A stretch of 64,000 nt of DNA from Novosphingobium decolorationis (GCF_018417475.1 NZ_CP054856.1:4123001-4187000); one strand, 5' to 3'; positions 1 through 9,264 are shown, counted from the stretch's first letter. The notes: generated by a model from the letters alone, not told the origin. Program-made: numbers and translations.

Positions 1-620
1 CGACCGGCATCGAGCAGACGGCCGAGCAGGCCGATGCACCGGCGCGCCCGATGGCGATTGGCGGCGGGCGTGGTCCTGTCCGTCCGGCCGTGCAGGCGCC
101 CGCGTCCAGCGCACCGGCGGCACCTGCTCCGGTTCCGGCGCCCGAGCCTGCCCCGCTCGATCTCTCCACCCCGGCTCCCGAAGCCGAGAGCGAGAAGACC
201 CCGGAGGCGGCCAGTGGCTCCAAGCCTTATGTGCCCGAACCGTTCTCGCCGTCTGCGGAACTGGAGCTTGGCGCGACCGAAGAGCTTGAGGACGAAGGTC
301 AGGACGACACCGACGAGAGCAACTACGCCAGCATTTCGGGCTCGCGCAGCTTTGCTCCGCGCAGTCCGCAGCAGATCCCGCCGACCCGCCAGGACGAGCT
401 GTTCGGCGGTGAGAACAAGGCCGCGGCGCCCGTACCGAGCCCGGCGCCCGCGCCTGCCCCGCAGCGCCCTGTTGGCGGCGGTGGCAGCACCCTGTTCGAG
501 CGCATGACCAGCCTTTCGCGGCCCAAGCCTGCGGCGCCTTCGCGCGAGGGCGGTGAGGGCGAGGACGATAGCGGATCGCTCAGCATCCCGCGTTTCCTCA
601 ACCGCCAGAACAACCAGTAA
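1..620 (+). CDS. ftsZ: Cell division protein FtsZ, C-terminal part (5' end outside window)
   Basis: Only the last ~205 codons are present; the reading frame is open from base 3. What is seen is a long, Pro/Ala/Glu-rich, presumably disordered linker followed by the C-terminal peptide IPRFLNRQNNQ. That tail is the conserved FtsZ C-terminal motif that docks FtsA and other membrane tethers in alphaproteobacteria. The GTPase domain lies upstream of the window. FtsZ polymerises into the cytokinetic ring at midcell. Next downstream is a SPOR-domain gene, which fits a cell-division neighbourhood. Identification rests on the tail plus context, since the catalytic domain cannot be seen here. Confidence 0.88.
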   Translation, partial: TGIEQTAEQADAPARPMAIGGGRGPVRPAVQAPASSAPAAPAPVPAPEPAPLDLSTPAPEAESEKTPEAASGSKPYVPEPFSPSAELELGATEELEDEGQDDTDESNYASISGSRSFAPRSPQQIPPTRQDELFGGENKAAAPVPSPAPAPAPQRPVGGGGSTLFERMTSLSRPKPAAPSREGGEGEDDSGSLSIPRFLNRQNNQ

Positions 621-637
621 GGCCAAGCCATAAGGGC

Positions 638-664
638 GCCCGAAGCAGGGGAACTGCTCCGGGC
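638..664 (+). terminator. Stem-loop just downstream of ftsZ
   Basis: GCCCGAAGCAG (638-648) pairs with CTGCTCCGGGC (654-664) apart from one mismatch, around a 5-nt loop. It begins 17 nt after the ftsZ stop. No T-run follows, so an intrinsic terminator is possible but not proven. Confidence 0.3.
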
Positions 665-690
665 TGCCTCTAGCCAGGCTTCACAGTAGG

Positions 691-730
691 AAGGGCCATG
701 GATGCGCGCAGCAGCGCATCTGTGGCCCTT
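691..730 (+). terminator. Long 17-bp hairpin between ftsZ and the SPOR gene
   Basis: AAGGGCCA (691-698) pairs with TGGCCCTT (723-730), and GATGCGC (701-707) with GCGCATC (714-720). The TG/TG positions between them can form two G-U wobbles in RNA, giving a continuous 17-bp stem with a 6-nt loop. It probably ends the ftsZ transcript or protects its 3' end. Confidence 0.45.
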
Positions 731-902
731 CGTCCATCCGGTGGGCGGTATACCGCTTGGCGGGATGGGGCGGGCCGTGGGGGCGCTGCGGCCAGAGCGC
801 TTGGCCTTCGGGCTCTGTGAGGATATGGTGTATCCCAGATAACAGATGGTCCGAGGTCGCCGTGGCTGCGCGGACCCCATGATACGAGATGCAAGGTCCC
901 AG

Positions 903-2828
903 ATGATCCGGCCCAAGGCCCCGAGCGTACTTCGCGCTGCCCTGCGCGCGTCCATTCCCGCTTCCCGTCCGACGTTTCCTGCGCTTCGCTATGCGCTGGG
1001 TTGCGCCCTGCTGACCGGGGTGTCCGGCCTGGCCGTGCAACCCGCCATGGCCAGCGAAGTGGTCCAGGCGCTTCCCGATCCCAACACGGCGCGGCTCGGT
1101 GATGCGCTGACCCGTCTGGCGCGCGACCAGAACGATCTGGAGGCGTTGCTGGACGCGGGCAACGCGGCGCGCGAACTGGGTGATTTCGATGCGGCCAAGG
1201 GCTTCTTCGAGCGGGCGCAGGACGTGGCTCCGCGCGATGGCCGGATCGCGGAAGGCCTGGCTCGCACCACGCTTCGTGCAGGTGACCCGGTCGGCGCGAT
1301 CACGTATTTCGAGGATGCGCGCAAGGCCGGGCGCCCCGTTGCAGCCCTGGCAAGCGATCAGGCCCTTGCCTACGACATGGTGGGAGATACGCTCGCCGCG
1401 CAGGCGCTCTATCGCCGCGTTCTCTCGGGAGGCGCGCTTACGTCGGATGAGGAAAACCTGGTGCGCAGGCGGCTTGCGGTCAGCCAGGCGATCGGCGGTG
1501 ATCTCGAGGGTTCCGAAGGCACGCTGATGCCGCTCCTGCGGGCGCAGGATAAGCCCGGTTGGCGCACGCGCGCCTTCACGCTGGCGATTGCCGGCGACAC
1601 CAAGGAGGCGGTGCAACTGGCCGAGCGCATCCTGCCTGCGCCGCTTGCCGAGGATGTCGCGCCCTATCTTCGTTACATGCCGCGCCTGACCGCCGCCCAG
1701 CAGGCGGCCGCCGCCAATCTGGGGCGCTTCCCCAGGGCATCGGAGATCGGTCGCGACAGCGCGCGGATCGCGGCCTACGAACCCGCTCAGCCCAGCGTGC
1801 CTGCCGCTACGACGAGCTCGGGCGCGCCTGTCGCCAGTACGGCGAAGTCTGCACGCTCGACCGAGGCGCAGGCAGCGAGCCGCCCTGCACGCCGTTCACG
1901 ACGCTCGCTGCGTCTGGGCGAGCGTAATGTGGACGAGTCCGTGCCGCGGGAAAGCGCGCGTCGTCCCGTTCGTGAGCTGGAGCCGGAAGCCGAGGCTGAA
2001 CGTGTGGCGCCGCCCGAGCCCAAGCCGGGCATTGAAGTGGTCCCGGGCGATGGAGGCCCTGTGCTGGGTGCCAATGGCGAACTTCCGCCGGTTTCGGCGT
2101 CGGCCTCGGCTGCCGCGCGTGACCGGATTGCGCGCGCCGCGCCGACCCCGACGCCGCTAGCGTCGGCGAGCGCCGTGGCGGCCTCGGGCTCTGCCGCTGC
2201 CACTGCCGCACTGCCCGCTGCGACACCCGCTGTCGCAACGACGGCACCTCCTGTCTCGGGCGGTGCGATTCCCACGCGCTCGACCGTGCCCGGATTCGAT
2301 CTGGCTCGGGCAAGCCAGGCGCGGGTAAACCAGGCCGGAGTGCCGCTCGCACGTAGCGGCGAAGGGCCTTCAGAGGCAGCCGAAGAGGCTGTCGCGCAGA
2401 TGTCGCTGAGCGAAGCTTTCGCGGACCTTGGCAAGCCGCGTTCGCCCGATACGCCTGTTGCGGGCGCGGTCGACATTCGCAAGGTGACGCCAGCGCGTCC
2501 GGCACCGCCGCCGCCACCCCCGCCGCCCAAGCCCAAGAAGCCGGCGCATCCAAGCCGGATCTGGGTGCAGATCGGCGTCGGGCGCGACACCGATGCAATT
2601 GCCTTCGACTGGCGGCGCTACACGCGTCGCAACCCCGCGCTTTTCAAGGGGCAGGAAGCGCATGTCACCGACATGGGGCGCACCCATCGCATCCTCGTCG
2701 GGCCCTTTGCCACGCGCAAGGCGGCGGACGGCTTCGTCGATGATTTCGCCGAGGCGGGCAACGGCCAGGCGCTGGTCTGGACCAGCCCGGCGGGCCAGGT
2801 CGTCGACGCGCTTGACGCCGGGGGCTAG
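903..2828 (+). CDS. SPOR-domain protein with N-terminal TPR-like repeats
   Basis: A 641-residue exported protein. The signal peptide ends near AMASEV. It is followed by a TPR-like helical region (about residues 50-270) and a long low-complexity Ala/Pro/Arg linker with a proline run. The last ~85 residues form a SPOR domain (beginning near SRIWVQIGVG, with the typical RILVGPFATRKAADGF stretch). SPOR domains bind denuded glycan strands at division septa, so a role in septal peptidoglycan recognition is likely; its place right after ftsZ supports this. ATG 903 is preferred over in-frame ATGs at 846 and 879 because AAGG lies about 7 nt upstream and the signal peptide then starts cleanly. Function beyond SPOR binding is unknown. 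Confidence 0.8.
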   Translation: MIRPKAPSVLRAALRASIPASRPTFPALRYALGCALLTGVSGLAVQPAMASEVVQALPDPNTARLGDALTRLARDQNDLEALLDAGNAARELGDFDAAKGFFERAQDVAPRDGRIAEGLARTTLRAGDPVGAITYFEDARKAGRPVAALASDQALAYDMVGDTLAAQALYRRVLSGGALTSDEENLVRRRLAVSQAIGGDLEGSEGTLMPLLRAQDKPGWRTRAFTLAIAGDTKEAVQLAERILPAPLAEDVAPYLRYMPRLTAAQQAAAANLGRFPRASEIGRDSARIAAYEPAQPSVPAATTSSGAPVASTAKSARSTEAQAASRPARRSRRSLRLGERNVDESVPRESARRPVRELEPEAEAERVAPPEPKPGIEVVPGDGGPVLGANGELPPVSASASAAARDRIARAAPTPTPLASASAVAASGSAAATAALPAATPAVATTAPPVSGGAIPTRSTVPGFDLARASQARVNQAGVPLARSGEGPSEAAEEAVAQMSLSEAFADLGKPRSPDTPVAGAVDIRKVTPARPAPPPPPPPPKPKKPAHPSRIWVQIGVGRDTDAIAFDWRRYTRRNPALFKGQEAHVTDMGRTHRILVGPFATRKAADGFVDDFAEAGNGQALVWTSPAGQVVDALDAGG

Positions 2829-3038
2829 ATTTTCCAAGGGAGCACAGCGCGCTAGCGCCGCCCTTGGAACGGGGCGGGAACAGCTGTCCCGGGATCGGAC
2901 ACGCGGCGCGCTTATCCACATCCTGTAAACAGACTTGTCGGGTTTTGCCCCGGTGATGGAGGCCGCTCCATTGTGCTGACAGGGGCAGGCAAAGCATCCC
3001 TCTATCCGAACACGCGGATAGGGGGCTGCTTAGCCAAT

Positions 3039-3545
3039 ATGAGAATTGTGCGCGACACTATCGGACACGACGACGACGCCGCTCCCGTGGAGATGCTGGC
3101 GTCGCTCTTCGAGGCGCGCGACTGGCCTATCGCCCATGCCAGCGAGGACGAGATCTCGGCCGAGCTGAAGGGCGCCTGGACGACCTACCAGTTCCAGGCG
3201 ATCTGGCGGCGTGAGGACCATGTCCTGCAGCTCCTGTGCCTGCCTGAGCTGCGCATTCCCGAGGAGAAGCGCGCCTACGTCTACGAGGCGCTGGCGCTGA
3301 TCAACGAGCAGCTGTGGGTTGGCCACTTCGATCTGTGGTCGAACGGATCGGTCGTGCTCTACCGCCACGGGCTGATGCTGGGGCAGGACGGCCTCCTGGG
3401 GCCGGGCCAGGCGCAGATGGTGGTCGAGGCCGCGATTGAGGAATGTGACCGCTTCTACCCGGTCTTCCAGTTCATCCTGTGGGGCGACAAGACGCCGCAG
3501 GAGGCGCTTGTCGCTGCGCTTGTGGAGGCGCACGGCGAAGCCTGA
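3039..3545 (+). CDS. YbjN-family protein
   Basis: A 168-residue soluble protein that matches the YbjN family: a Type III secretion chaperone-like fold, with the family pattern from WPIAHASEDEISAELKGAW onward. Members are widespread in proteobacteria. Their role is unclear; E. coli YbjN affects motility and stress phenotypes. ATG 3039 is chosen; an upstream in-frame start at 2973 would add an unconserved 22 residues. It lies 211 bases after the SPOR gene and 153 bases before proC. This order (SPOR, YbjN, proC, BI-1) recurs in sphingomonads. Confidence 0.75.
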   Translation: MRIVRDTIGHDDDAAPVEMLASLFEARDWPIAHASEDEISAELKGAWTTYQFQAIWRREDHVLQLLCLPELRIPEEKRAYVYEALALINEQLWVGHFDLWSNGSVVLYRHGLMLGQDGLLGPGQAQMVVEAAIEECDRFYPVFQFILWGDKTPQEALVAALVEAHGEA

Positions 3546-3698
3546 TCCGGTCCATTCCGGAGGAAACGGGAAGGGCAGGGGGCTCCTTCCCGCCCTGCCG
3601 GCGGGCCACCCGCGCGGGGCGCTGGCCTTGCCCCATCCGGTTCCCGTCCCTAAGTCGAAGCCCGATTTCGACTGACAGCAGACAACGGGAAACGCACC

Positions 3699-4511
3699 AT
3701 GGCGAACTTTGAATCCATCCTCATCTACGGCTGCGGCAACATGGCCGGGGCCATGCTGGACGGGTGGCTCGCCGGTGGCATTCCGGCCTCCAACTTCACG
3801 GTCTACAACCGTACGCCCAAGCCCGTGCCCGAAGGTGTCGAGCAGGTGAACGAGGTCCCGACGGGGCGCGATTTCGACGCCGTGATGATCGGCGTGAAGC
3901 CGCAGGTTCTGCCCACTGTCCTTGACACGATGGAGCCGCTGGTCGGGCCAGGCACGACTGTCTTCTCGATCCTCGCTGGTAACGAACTGGCAAGCCTTGC
4001 CGCGCAGTTCCCGCGCGCCCACGCGGTTCTTCGCATCATGCCCAACCTTGCCTGCGCGCTTGGAAAGTCGCCGATCGCGCTGGGTTCGAGCGGTCTCGAC
4101 GAGGATGAGAAGGCCAAGATCACCAAGCTCATGGAGCCGCTGGGCACGCCGGAATGGCTCGAGGACGAAGAGCAGTTCCACGCCGTCACCGCGCTTGCGG
4201 GCAGCGGTCCGGCCTATGTCTACCGTTTCATCGATGCGCTCGCCAAGGGCGCGGCCGAACTGGGCGTGGAGCCCGGCACGGCGCAGCGTCTCGCGACCGC
4301 GATGGTCGAGGGCGCCGCTTCGCTGGCGAGTGCATCCCCGCTGTCGGCGGGCGAGCTTGCGGACAAGGTGGCGAGCCCGGGCGGCACGACGCGCGCGGGC
4401 ATGAACGTGCTCGACGAGGATGGCGCGGTGAACGCGCTGATGCTGGCCACGCTGACCGCTGCGCGCAACCGCAGCGCTGAAATGGCTGAGGAAGCGCGGG
4501 CCAAGGACTGA
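3699..4511 (+). CDS. proC: Pyrroline-5-carboxylate reductase
   Basis: 270 residues, the usual ProC length. It catalyses the last step of proline synthesis: reduction of 1-pyrroline-5-carboxylate with NAD(P)H in the cytoplasm. Seen in the sequence are the N-terminal Rossmann motif GCGNMAGAM (residues ~11-19), the GSGPAYVYRFIDAL signature of the dimerisation domain, and the SPGGTTRAGMNVLDE C-terminal signature. A purine-rich GGGAAACG precedes the ATG. proB, the first enzyme of the same pathway, is 4.4 kb downstream on the same strand; proA is not in the window. Confidence 0.95.
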   Translation: MANFESILIYGCGNMAGAMLDGWLAGGIPASNFTVYNRTPKPVPEGVEQVNEVPTGRDFDAVMIGVKPQVLPTVLDTMEPLVGPGTTVFSILAGNELASLAAQFPRAHAVLRIMPNLACALGKSPIALGSSGLDEDEKAKITKLMEPLGTPEWLEDEEQFHAVTALAGSGPAYVYRFIDALAKGAAELGVEPGTAQRLATAMVEGAASLASASPLSAGELADKVASPGGTTRAGMNVLDEDGAVNALMLATLTAARNRSAEMAEEARAKD

Positions 4512-4560
4512 GCCCGGCACGGCGCTTCTGTGCCCACGACACATTTCGTTACACGAAAGC

Positions 4561-4588
4561 GGCGCCGGTTTTCCTTGAAAACGGCGCC
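4561..4588 (+). promoter_or_regulatory. Stem-loop between proC and the BI-1 gene
   Basis: The left arm is GGCGCC-G-GTTTTC and the right arm GAAAACGGCGCC, perfect except for one bulged G, with a CTT loop. No T-run follows on the plus strand. It could be a proC terminator without a U-tract or part of the leader of the next gene; the sequence does not decide. Confidence 0.35.
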
Positions 4589-4655
4589 GTGAAGGCAGAT
4601 ATTGGCAAGGTATCGGGAGGCGGCATCATGCGCGCTTCCCCCAAGGGAGTTTAAC

Positions 4656-5393
4656 ATGGCAAATTGGAACGACCCCCAGCCCCGTCAGGGCTTCGGTGCG
4701 TCTCCGATTGATGGACGCACCGCTGGCCGCGCCACCTACGATGCGGGCCTGCGCAAGTACATGCTGTCGATCTACAATTACATGGCCTCGGGCGTGCTGC
4801 TGACGGGCATCGTGGCGATGCTCTTCGCTTCGTCGGGTCTGGCCTACTCGGTTCTGACCACGCCGCTGCGCTGGGTGGTCATGCTTGCCCCCTTCGGCTT
4901 CGTCCTTGCGATGAACTTCGGCCTCAACAAGATGAAGACCTCGACGCTGCAGATCCTCTACTGGGGCTTTGCCGTGGTCATGGGTCTTTCGCTCTCGTCG
5001 GTCTTCCTCGTCTACACCGGGGAATCGATCGCAACGACCTTCTTCGCGACGGCTGCTGGATTCGCAGGTCTGAGCCTGTTCGGCTACACCACCAAGAAGG
5101 ACCTTTCGGGCTTCGGTCGTTTCCTGATCATGGGCCTCGTCGGCATTCTCGTGGCGATGCTCATCAACCTGTTCGTGCAGTCGAGCGCGCTCCACATGGC
5201 GATCTCGATCCTGGGCGTGCTGATCTTCGCGGGCCTGACCGCCTACGACACGCAGAAGCTCAAGATGCAGTACCAGTACCTGCAGGGCACCGAGTTCCTG
5301 GGCAAGGCCGTGATCATGGGCGCTCTGACGCTCTACCTCGACTTCATCAACATGTTCCTCTTCCTCCTCAACTTCCTTGGTCAGCGCGACTGA
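4656..5393 (+). CDS. Bax inhibitor-1 / YccA-family membrane protein
   Basis: A 245-residue inner-membrane protein with about seven hydrophobic segments after a ~40-residue cytoplasmic N-terminus. It carries the BI-1 family pattern AMLINLFVQSS and LTAYDTQKLK near the C-terminal helices, the latter containing the conserved aspartate. Family members behave as pH-sensitive calcium leak channels; E. coli YccA modulates FtsH. AAGGGAG 7 nt upstream fixes the start at 4656 rather than the in-frame 4602. A strong intrinsic terminator follows at 5451, so the gene is probably monocistronic. Confidence 0.9.
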   Translation: MANWNDPQPRQGFGASPIDGRTAGRATYDAGLRKYMLSIYNYMASGVLLTGIVAMLFASSGLAYSVLTTPLRWVVMLAPFGFVLAMNFGLNKMKTSTLQILYWGFAVVMGLSLSSVFLVYTGESIATTFFATAAGFAGLSLFGYTTKKDLSGFGRFLIMGLVGILVAMLINLFVQSSALHMAISILGVLIFAGLTAYDTQKLKMQYQYLQGTEFLGKAVIMGALTLYLDFINMFLFLLNFLGQRD

Positions 5394-5450
5394 GGACGCG
5401 GGAAGAGCCTCCTTTACCGCGCAAAAGCGGTAAAGCGTGGAAACAATGCG

Positions 5451-5490
5451 ATGCCCGGTGCGAAACCTCGCGCCGGGCATTTTCTTTGTT
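5451..5490 (+). terminator. Intrinsic terminator after the BI-1 gene
   Basis: ATGCCCGGTGCG (5451-5462) pairs with CGCGCCGGGCAT (one G-U), followed by TTTCTTTGTT. A smaller perfect 8-bp hairpin (TTTACCGC/GCGGTAAA) lies just before it at 5413-5434. Confidence 0.85.
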
Positions 5491-5506
5491 GGACAGAGCG
5501 CGTAAC

Positions 5507-6280
5507 ATGGTTGGCAACGAGGTAACTTCTTTCTTGAGGGTGGGTACGAAGGTGAAGAGCACGCTTTCCGGGCTTCGGCGGATGCTGAGTGGCGCAAGCC
5601 TGATGGGGCTCGCAGCCCTGGCCGCCTGTGGCCCCAAGGAGCACGTCGTGACCGCGCCGCCGCCGCCGCCGGTCGTGGTCATTCCGCCCAAGCCCACGCC
5701 GCCCAACGGTGCGCAGCTGACCATGAACATTCCGCCGGTGAACGAGCAGGGCGAACGTCACACCGTGAACTACGGCATCTCCACGCCGCAGGCGGTGTGG
5801 AACCTGCGCTCGGCCTACAATGTGGCCGCGCTCAATTGCATCGAGCCCAAGTACGCGCCGATCCTTGAAGGCTACAAGCGCTTCCTCACGCTCTATGATG
5901 CCTCGCTCGACAAGGCGAGCGCGGCGATCGACCGCAGCTTCCGCCAGGGCCATACCCGCCGCGATGCGATCAAGGCGCGCGAAAGCTACCAGACGCAGGT
6001 CTACAACTATTTCTCGCTTCCCCCTGTCGATACCGGCTTCTGCGAGGCTGCGATGGGCGTGACGCAGGATCTGGAAACGGTCGATCCCAGCCAGTTCGAG
6101 ACCTGGTCCTTCATCGGGCTGGCGAAGATGGAAAAGCCCTTCAAGGAATTCTTCGACGCCTTCGAGCAGTACCGTGCCGATCTGGCGGCCTGGGAATCGG
6201 CCTATGGTGGCGGCCTTGTCACCGTGCGTCCCAGCTTTGAACAGCAGACGGCCCGCGCTCAGGAAACTTACGAGCAGTAA
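5507..6280 (+). CDS. Putative outer-membrane lipoprotein of unknown function
   Basis: Lipoprotein by its signal: basic n-region (GLRR), hydrophobic stretch and lipobox LAAC followed by G, so the mature lipid-modified Cys is residue 41 from this start. A proline-rich linker (PPPPPVVVIPPKPTPP) follows, then a ~190-residue helical domain that I do not recognise as a named family. The start is uncertain: ATG 5507 has a GGACAGAG stretch upstream, GTG 5552 would give a more typical signal length, and ATG 5582 would lose the basic n-region. It probably has its own promoter, since the preceding gene ends in a terminator. Confidence 0.7.
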   Translation: MVGNEVTSFLRVGTKVKSTLSGLRRMLSGASLMGLAALAACGPKEHVVTAPPPPPVVVIPPKPTPPNGAQLTMNIPPVNEQGERHTVNYGISTPQAVWNLRSAYNVAALNCIEPKYAPILEGYKRFLTLYDASLDKASAAIDRSFRQGHTRRDAIKARESYQTQVYNYFSLPPVDTGFCEAAMGVTQDLETVDPSQFETWSFIGLAKMEKPFKEFFDAFEQYRADLAAWESAYGGGLVTVRPSFEQQTARAQETYEQ

Positions 6281-6329
6281 GAGGGCGGTGACTAGCCGGG
6301 CTGAATAGCCCGGCGGGCGGCTGCACCCG

Positions 6330-6357
6330 GCCCCCTTTGTCAAAAAGGGGGCTTTTC
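6330..6357 (+). terminator. Intrinsic terminator after the lipoprotein gene
   Basis: GCCCCCTTT (6330-6338) pairs with AAAGGGGGC (6344-6352), followed by TTTTC. A perfect 7-bp CCGGGCT/AGCCCGG hairpin lies just upstream near 6297-6313. Confidence 0.85.
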
Positions 6358-6426
6358 AAGCGTCCCAAGCTTCGCTAAGGGGGCGCTCCTGCCACGGCAA
6401 AGCTCGGGGCAGGGCGATACTGGAAC

Positions 6427-6502
<76 letters not shown>

Positions 6503-6544
6503 GTAGCACACGCCAGATCACGATCCGGTACAAACCGGATTGCC

Positions 6545-6570
6545 GCCCGGTCGCCATGGCCGGGTTTTTT
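6545..6570 (+). terminator. Intrinsic terminator after tRNA-Ala
   Basis: CCCGG (6546-6550) and CCGGG (6560-6564) form a short stem followed by six T. An ATCCGGT/ACCGGAT hairpin precedes it at about 6521-6540. Confidence 0.7.
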
Positions 6571-6639
6571 GTTTATGGGCATAGGGCGCACCGTGGCGCG
6601 CGACGTGCCCCTTTTTGGAACCGTTGGGACCCCTAGCCC

Positions 6640-7695
6640 ATGCATTTTCTCGACCAGGCCAAGATCTACATCCGCTCGGGCGCCGGTGGCCCCGGAGCGG
6701 TCTCGTTCCGCCGCGAGAAGTACATCCAGTACGGCGGCCCCGACGGCGGCAACGGCGGCAAGGGCGGTGACGTCGTGTTCGAGGCCGTGGCCGGCCTCAA
6801 CACCCTCATCGACTTTCGCTACACGCAGCACTTCAAGGCGAAGCGCGGCGGGCATGGCATGGGCAAGAACCGCAATGGCGCGGCGGCCGACGACCTGGTC
6901 ATCAAGGTGCCCGTGGGCACGCAGGTGATCTCGGACGAGGACGGCGAAACCGTCCTGCTCGATCTCGTCGAGGCGGGCCAGCGCGAGGTCCTGATCGAAG
7001 GCGGCATGGGCGGTCGTGGCAACGCCAGCTACAAGACCAGCACCAACCGCGCCCCGCGCCAGCACCAGCCGGGCATCCCCTACGAGGAGATGTGGGTCTG
7101 GCTGCGCCTCAAGCTGCTTGCAGACGTGGGTCTCGTCGGCCTGCCCAACGCAGGCAAGTCGACCTTCATCAACAAGCTCTCGAACGCCAAGGCCAAGGTC
7201 GGGGCCTACGCCTTCACCACGCTGCGTCCGCAGCTGGGCGTGGTCTACCACAAGGGCCGCGAGTTCGTGCTGGCCGACATTCCGGGCCTGATCGCAGGCG
7301 CTTCGGATGGGGCGGGGATCGGCGACCGGTTCCTCGGGCACATCGAGCGTTGCCGCGTGCTGCTCCACCTCATCGACATCTCGGTCGACGATCCGGTCGA
7401 GGCGATGAAGGTCGTCGAGCAGGAACTGGAAGCCTACGCGGGCGAACTGTCGGACAAGCCACGCCTTGTCGCGCTCAACAAGGTCGATCTGGTCGATGAC
7501 GAACTCGCCGCCGAATACGCGCGTGAACTGCTCAAGGCTGGTGCGCACGAGGTCTTCCCGATTTCGGGCGTGACCGGGCAGGGCCTTCCCGCGCTGCTCG
7601 ATGCGGCGATCGAGCATCTGCCCGCCGCTACGGTGACCGAGCGTCCCGAAGGCGAGCAGGAAGAGGCGAACGAGACGCCCTGGTCGCCGATCTGA
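6640..7695 (+). CDS. obgE: Obg-family GTPase ObgE/CgtA
   Basis: 351 residues. The glycine-rich Obg fold occupies residues 1-158 (repeated GGxGG elements such as [14 protein letters not shown]). It is followed by a GTPase domain with G1 GLPNAGKST, switch [12 protein letters not shown]4 NKVD and a G5-like ISGVTGQG. Obg GTPases bind the 50S subunit late in assembly and link GTP/ppGpp state to growth. The C-terminus is short and acidic, as is usual in alphaproteobacteria. Many genomes have obgE beside rplU-rpmA; here it follows a tRNA and precedes proB. Confidence 0.96.
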   Translation: MHFLDQAKIYIRSGAGGPGAVSFRREKYIQYGGPDGGNGGKGGDVVFEAVAGLNTLIDFRYTQHFKAKRGGHGMGKNRNGAAADDLVIKVPVGTQVISDEDGETVLLDLVEAGQREVLIEGGMGGRGNASYKTSTNRAPRQHQPGIPYEEMWVWLRLKLLADVGLVGLPNAGKSTFINKLSNAKAKVGAYAFTTLRPQLGVVYHKGREFVLADIPGLIAGASDGAGIGDRFLGHIERCRVLLHLIDISVDDPVEAMKVVEQELEAYAGELSDKPRLVALNKVDLVDDELAAEYARELLKAGAHEVFPISGVTGQGLPALLDAAIEHLPAATVTERPEGEQEEANETPWSPI

Positions 7696-7764
7696 TTCGG
7701 CGCTTCAGCCAGGCGGAGCGCGAGCCGGTGTCGGCCCCGGCTCTGCCACCATCATGGAATGACG

Positions 7765-7810
7765 CGAAGAGCGCGCAGGAGGCGAGTTGCCCCTTGCGCG
7801 CTCTTCGTTT
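7765..7810 (+). terminator. Intrinsic terminator after obgE
   Basis: CGAAGAGCGCGCA (7765-7777) pairs perfectly with TGCGCGCTCTTCG (7795-7807), then TTT. A second short hairpin GGCCGC/GCGGCC with TTT follows at 7822-7840. Confidence 0.75.
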
Positions 7811-7840
7811 GAGCGGGAGAGGGCCGCATTTGCGGCCTTT

Positions 7841-8085
7841 GGAGCCCGGCAGGTGATTCGCCATTCGCGCACAGGACCCGCGTCAGAACGGCCGGGGCGG
7901 ATCTTGTGCAGGTGCGAAAAGAGGGATGTGAGAGGGAACATCCCAGATGTGCCCGCGTTGAAAATTGCTCACAGCACGAAAAGGGGACTTTCGTGCGGCT
8001 TCCACGTGCCGAAACGCCGGTACGCTGCGCCGGTTCGTTGGGTCCACCTTTGCACTCTTGCGCAATTCTTCTAGAAGCCGAGCTT
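7841..8085 (+). promoter_or_regulatory. proB leader region with two perfect hairpins
   Basis: This is the rest of the 390-base obgE-proB gap. It holds GGGATGT/ACATCCC (7923-7944) and GCACGAAA/TTTCGTGC (7974-7996). No convincing small gene is present; the frame upstream of proB stays open by chance. The region probably holds the proB promoter and 5' UTR. Confidence 0.35.
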
Positions 8086-9264
8086 ATGCCTATTACCAAA
8101 CTTTCCGACCTCGCCGATCCTGAACTCAATCCCTGTCTCGTCATCAAGGTGGGTTCGTCCCTTCTTGTCGACGACGACGGGGTCCGTACGGTCTGGCTCA
8201 ACGGCCTCGTCGGTGAAATTTCCGAAGCGCGTCGGCGCGGGCAGAATGTCATTGTCGTGTCCTCCGGCTCGGTGGCTCTGGGCGCGCGTACGCTCGGTTT
8301 CGACAAGGGTGGGCGCGGCTCGCTTGCAGATGCGCAGGCTTCGGCCGCCGTCGGCCAGATCGCGCTCTCGGGCATGTGGGCCCAGCTCCTGGGCAACCAC
8401 GGCCTGACCGCCGCGCAGATGCTGGTCACGCTGATGGATCTTGAAGATCGCCGCCGTTACCTCAACATCACCGCGACCATCGAACGCCTGCTCGATGCCG
8501 GTGTGGTCCCCGTCATCAACGAGAACGATTCGATCACCACGCAGGAGCTGCGCTTTGGCGACAACGACCGTCTGGCCGCGCGCGTTGCGCAGGCTGCGGG
8601 TGCCAGCTCGGTCCTGCTGATGTCGGACATCGACGGCCTCTATGATCGCCACCCCAAGGAGCCGGGCGCGACCCGTCTCGAAGTGGTCAAGGGCATCACG
8701 CCGGAGATCAAGGCGATGGCGTCCACCGAATCGAATTCGGGAATGGGCTCGGGCGGCATGGTCTCCAAGCTCCAGGCTGTCGAGATCGCCGCGATCGCGG
8801 GCGCCTGCGTCGTCATCGGTAACGGCTTCCACGAACGTCCGGTCGAGCGGGTCATGGGCTCGCGCGACGAGGCGGGCGTGGGCACGCTGTTCCTGCCGCG
8901 CCGCCGTCGCGGGGCGAGCAAGCCGGGCGCGCGCAAGGTGTGGCTGGGCGGACGCCTGCGCACCAAGGGCAAGATCATCATCGATGACGGCGCGATGAAG
9001 GCGCTGATCCACGAGGGCGCGAGCCTGCTTGCCAAGGGCGTGATTGATGTCGACGGGCGTTTCCGCCGGGGCGATCCGGTCTCCATCGTCAATTCGGAAG
9101 GGGTCGTTGTCGCCAATGGCCTGTCCGAGTACGACGCCAAGGAGATCCACGCGATTCGGCGCCTGCACTCCAATGAACAGCAGACGGTCCTGGGCTACGC
9201 GCCGCGTTCCTCCGTCGTTCATCGCGACCTCATGTCGATCAAGTATGTGCCGACCGTCGCCTGA
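8086..9264 (+). CDS. proB: Glutamate 5-kinase
   Basis: 392 residues. It phosphorylates glutamate to gamma-glutamyl phosphate, the first step of proline synthesis, and is normally feedback-inhibited by proline. The amino-acid kinase domain runs over residues ~15-270 (LVIKVGSSLL near the N-terminus, VSSGSVALG, INENDSI, and SGMGSGGMVSKLQA). A PUA domain follows (from about GRLRTKGKIIIDDGAMKAL). ATG 8086 matches the family start; the in-frame extension upstream is not conserved-looking. Next is an SDR gene 40 bases downstream. proC is in the same window but not in the same operon. Confidence 0.95.
   Translation: MPITKLSDLADPELNPCLVIKVGSSLLVDDDGVRTVWLNGLVGEISEARRRGQNVIVVSSGSVALGARTLGFDKGGRGSLADAQASAAVGQIALSGMWAQLLGNHGLTAAQMLVTLMDLEDRRRYLNITATIERLLDAGVVPVINENDSITTQELRFGDNDRLAARVAQAAGASSVLLMSDIDGLYDRHPKEPGATRLEVVKGITPEIKAMASTESNSGMGSGGMVSKLQAVEIAAIAGACVVIGNGFHERPVERVMGSRDEAGVGTLFLPRRRRGASKPGARKVWLGGRLRTKGKIIIDDGAMKALIHEGASLLAKGVIDVDGRFRRGDPVSIVNSEGVVVANGLSEYDAKEIHAIRRLHSNEQQTVLGYAPRSSVVHRDLMSIKYVPTVA

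Noticed and set aside
7787..8074. 95-codon frame upstream of proB
   Set aside because: Runs through a terminator hairpin and both leader stems; no credible start signal.
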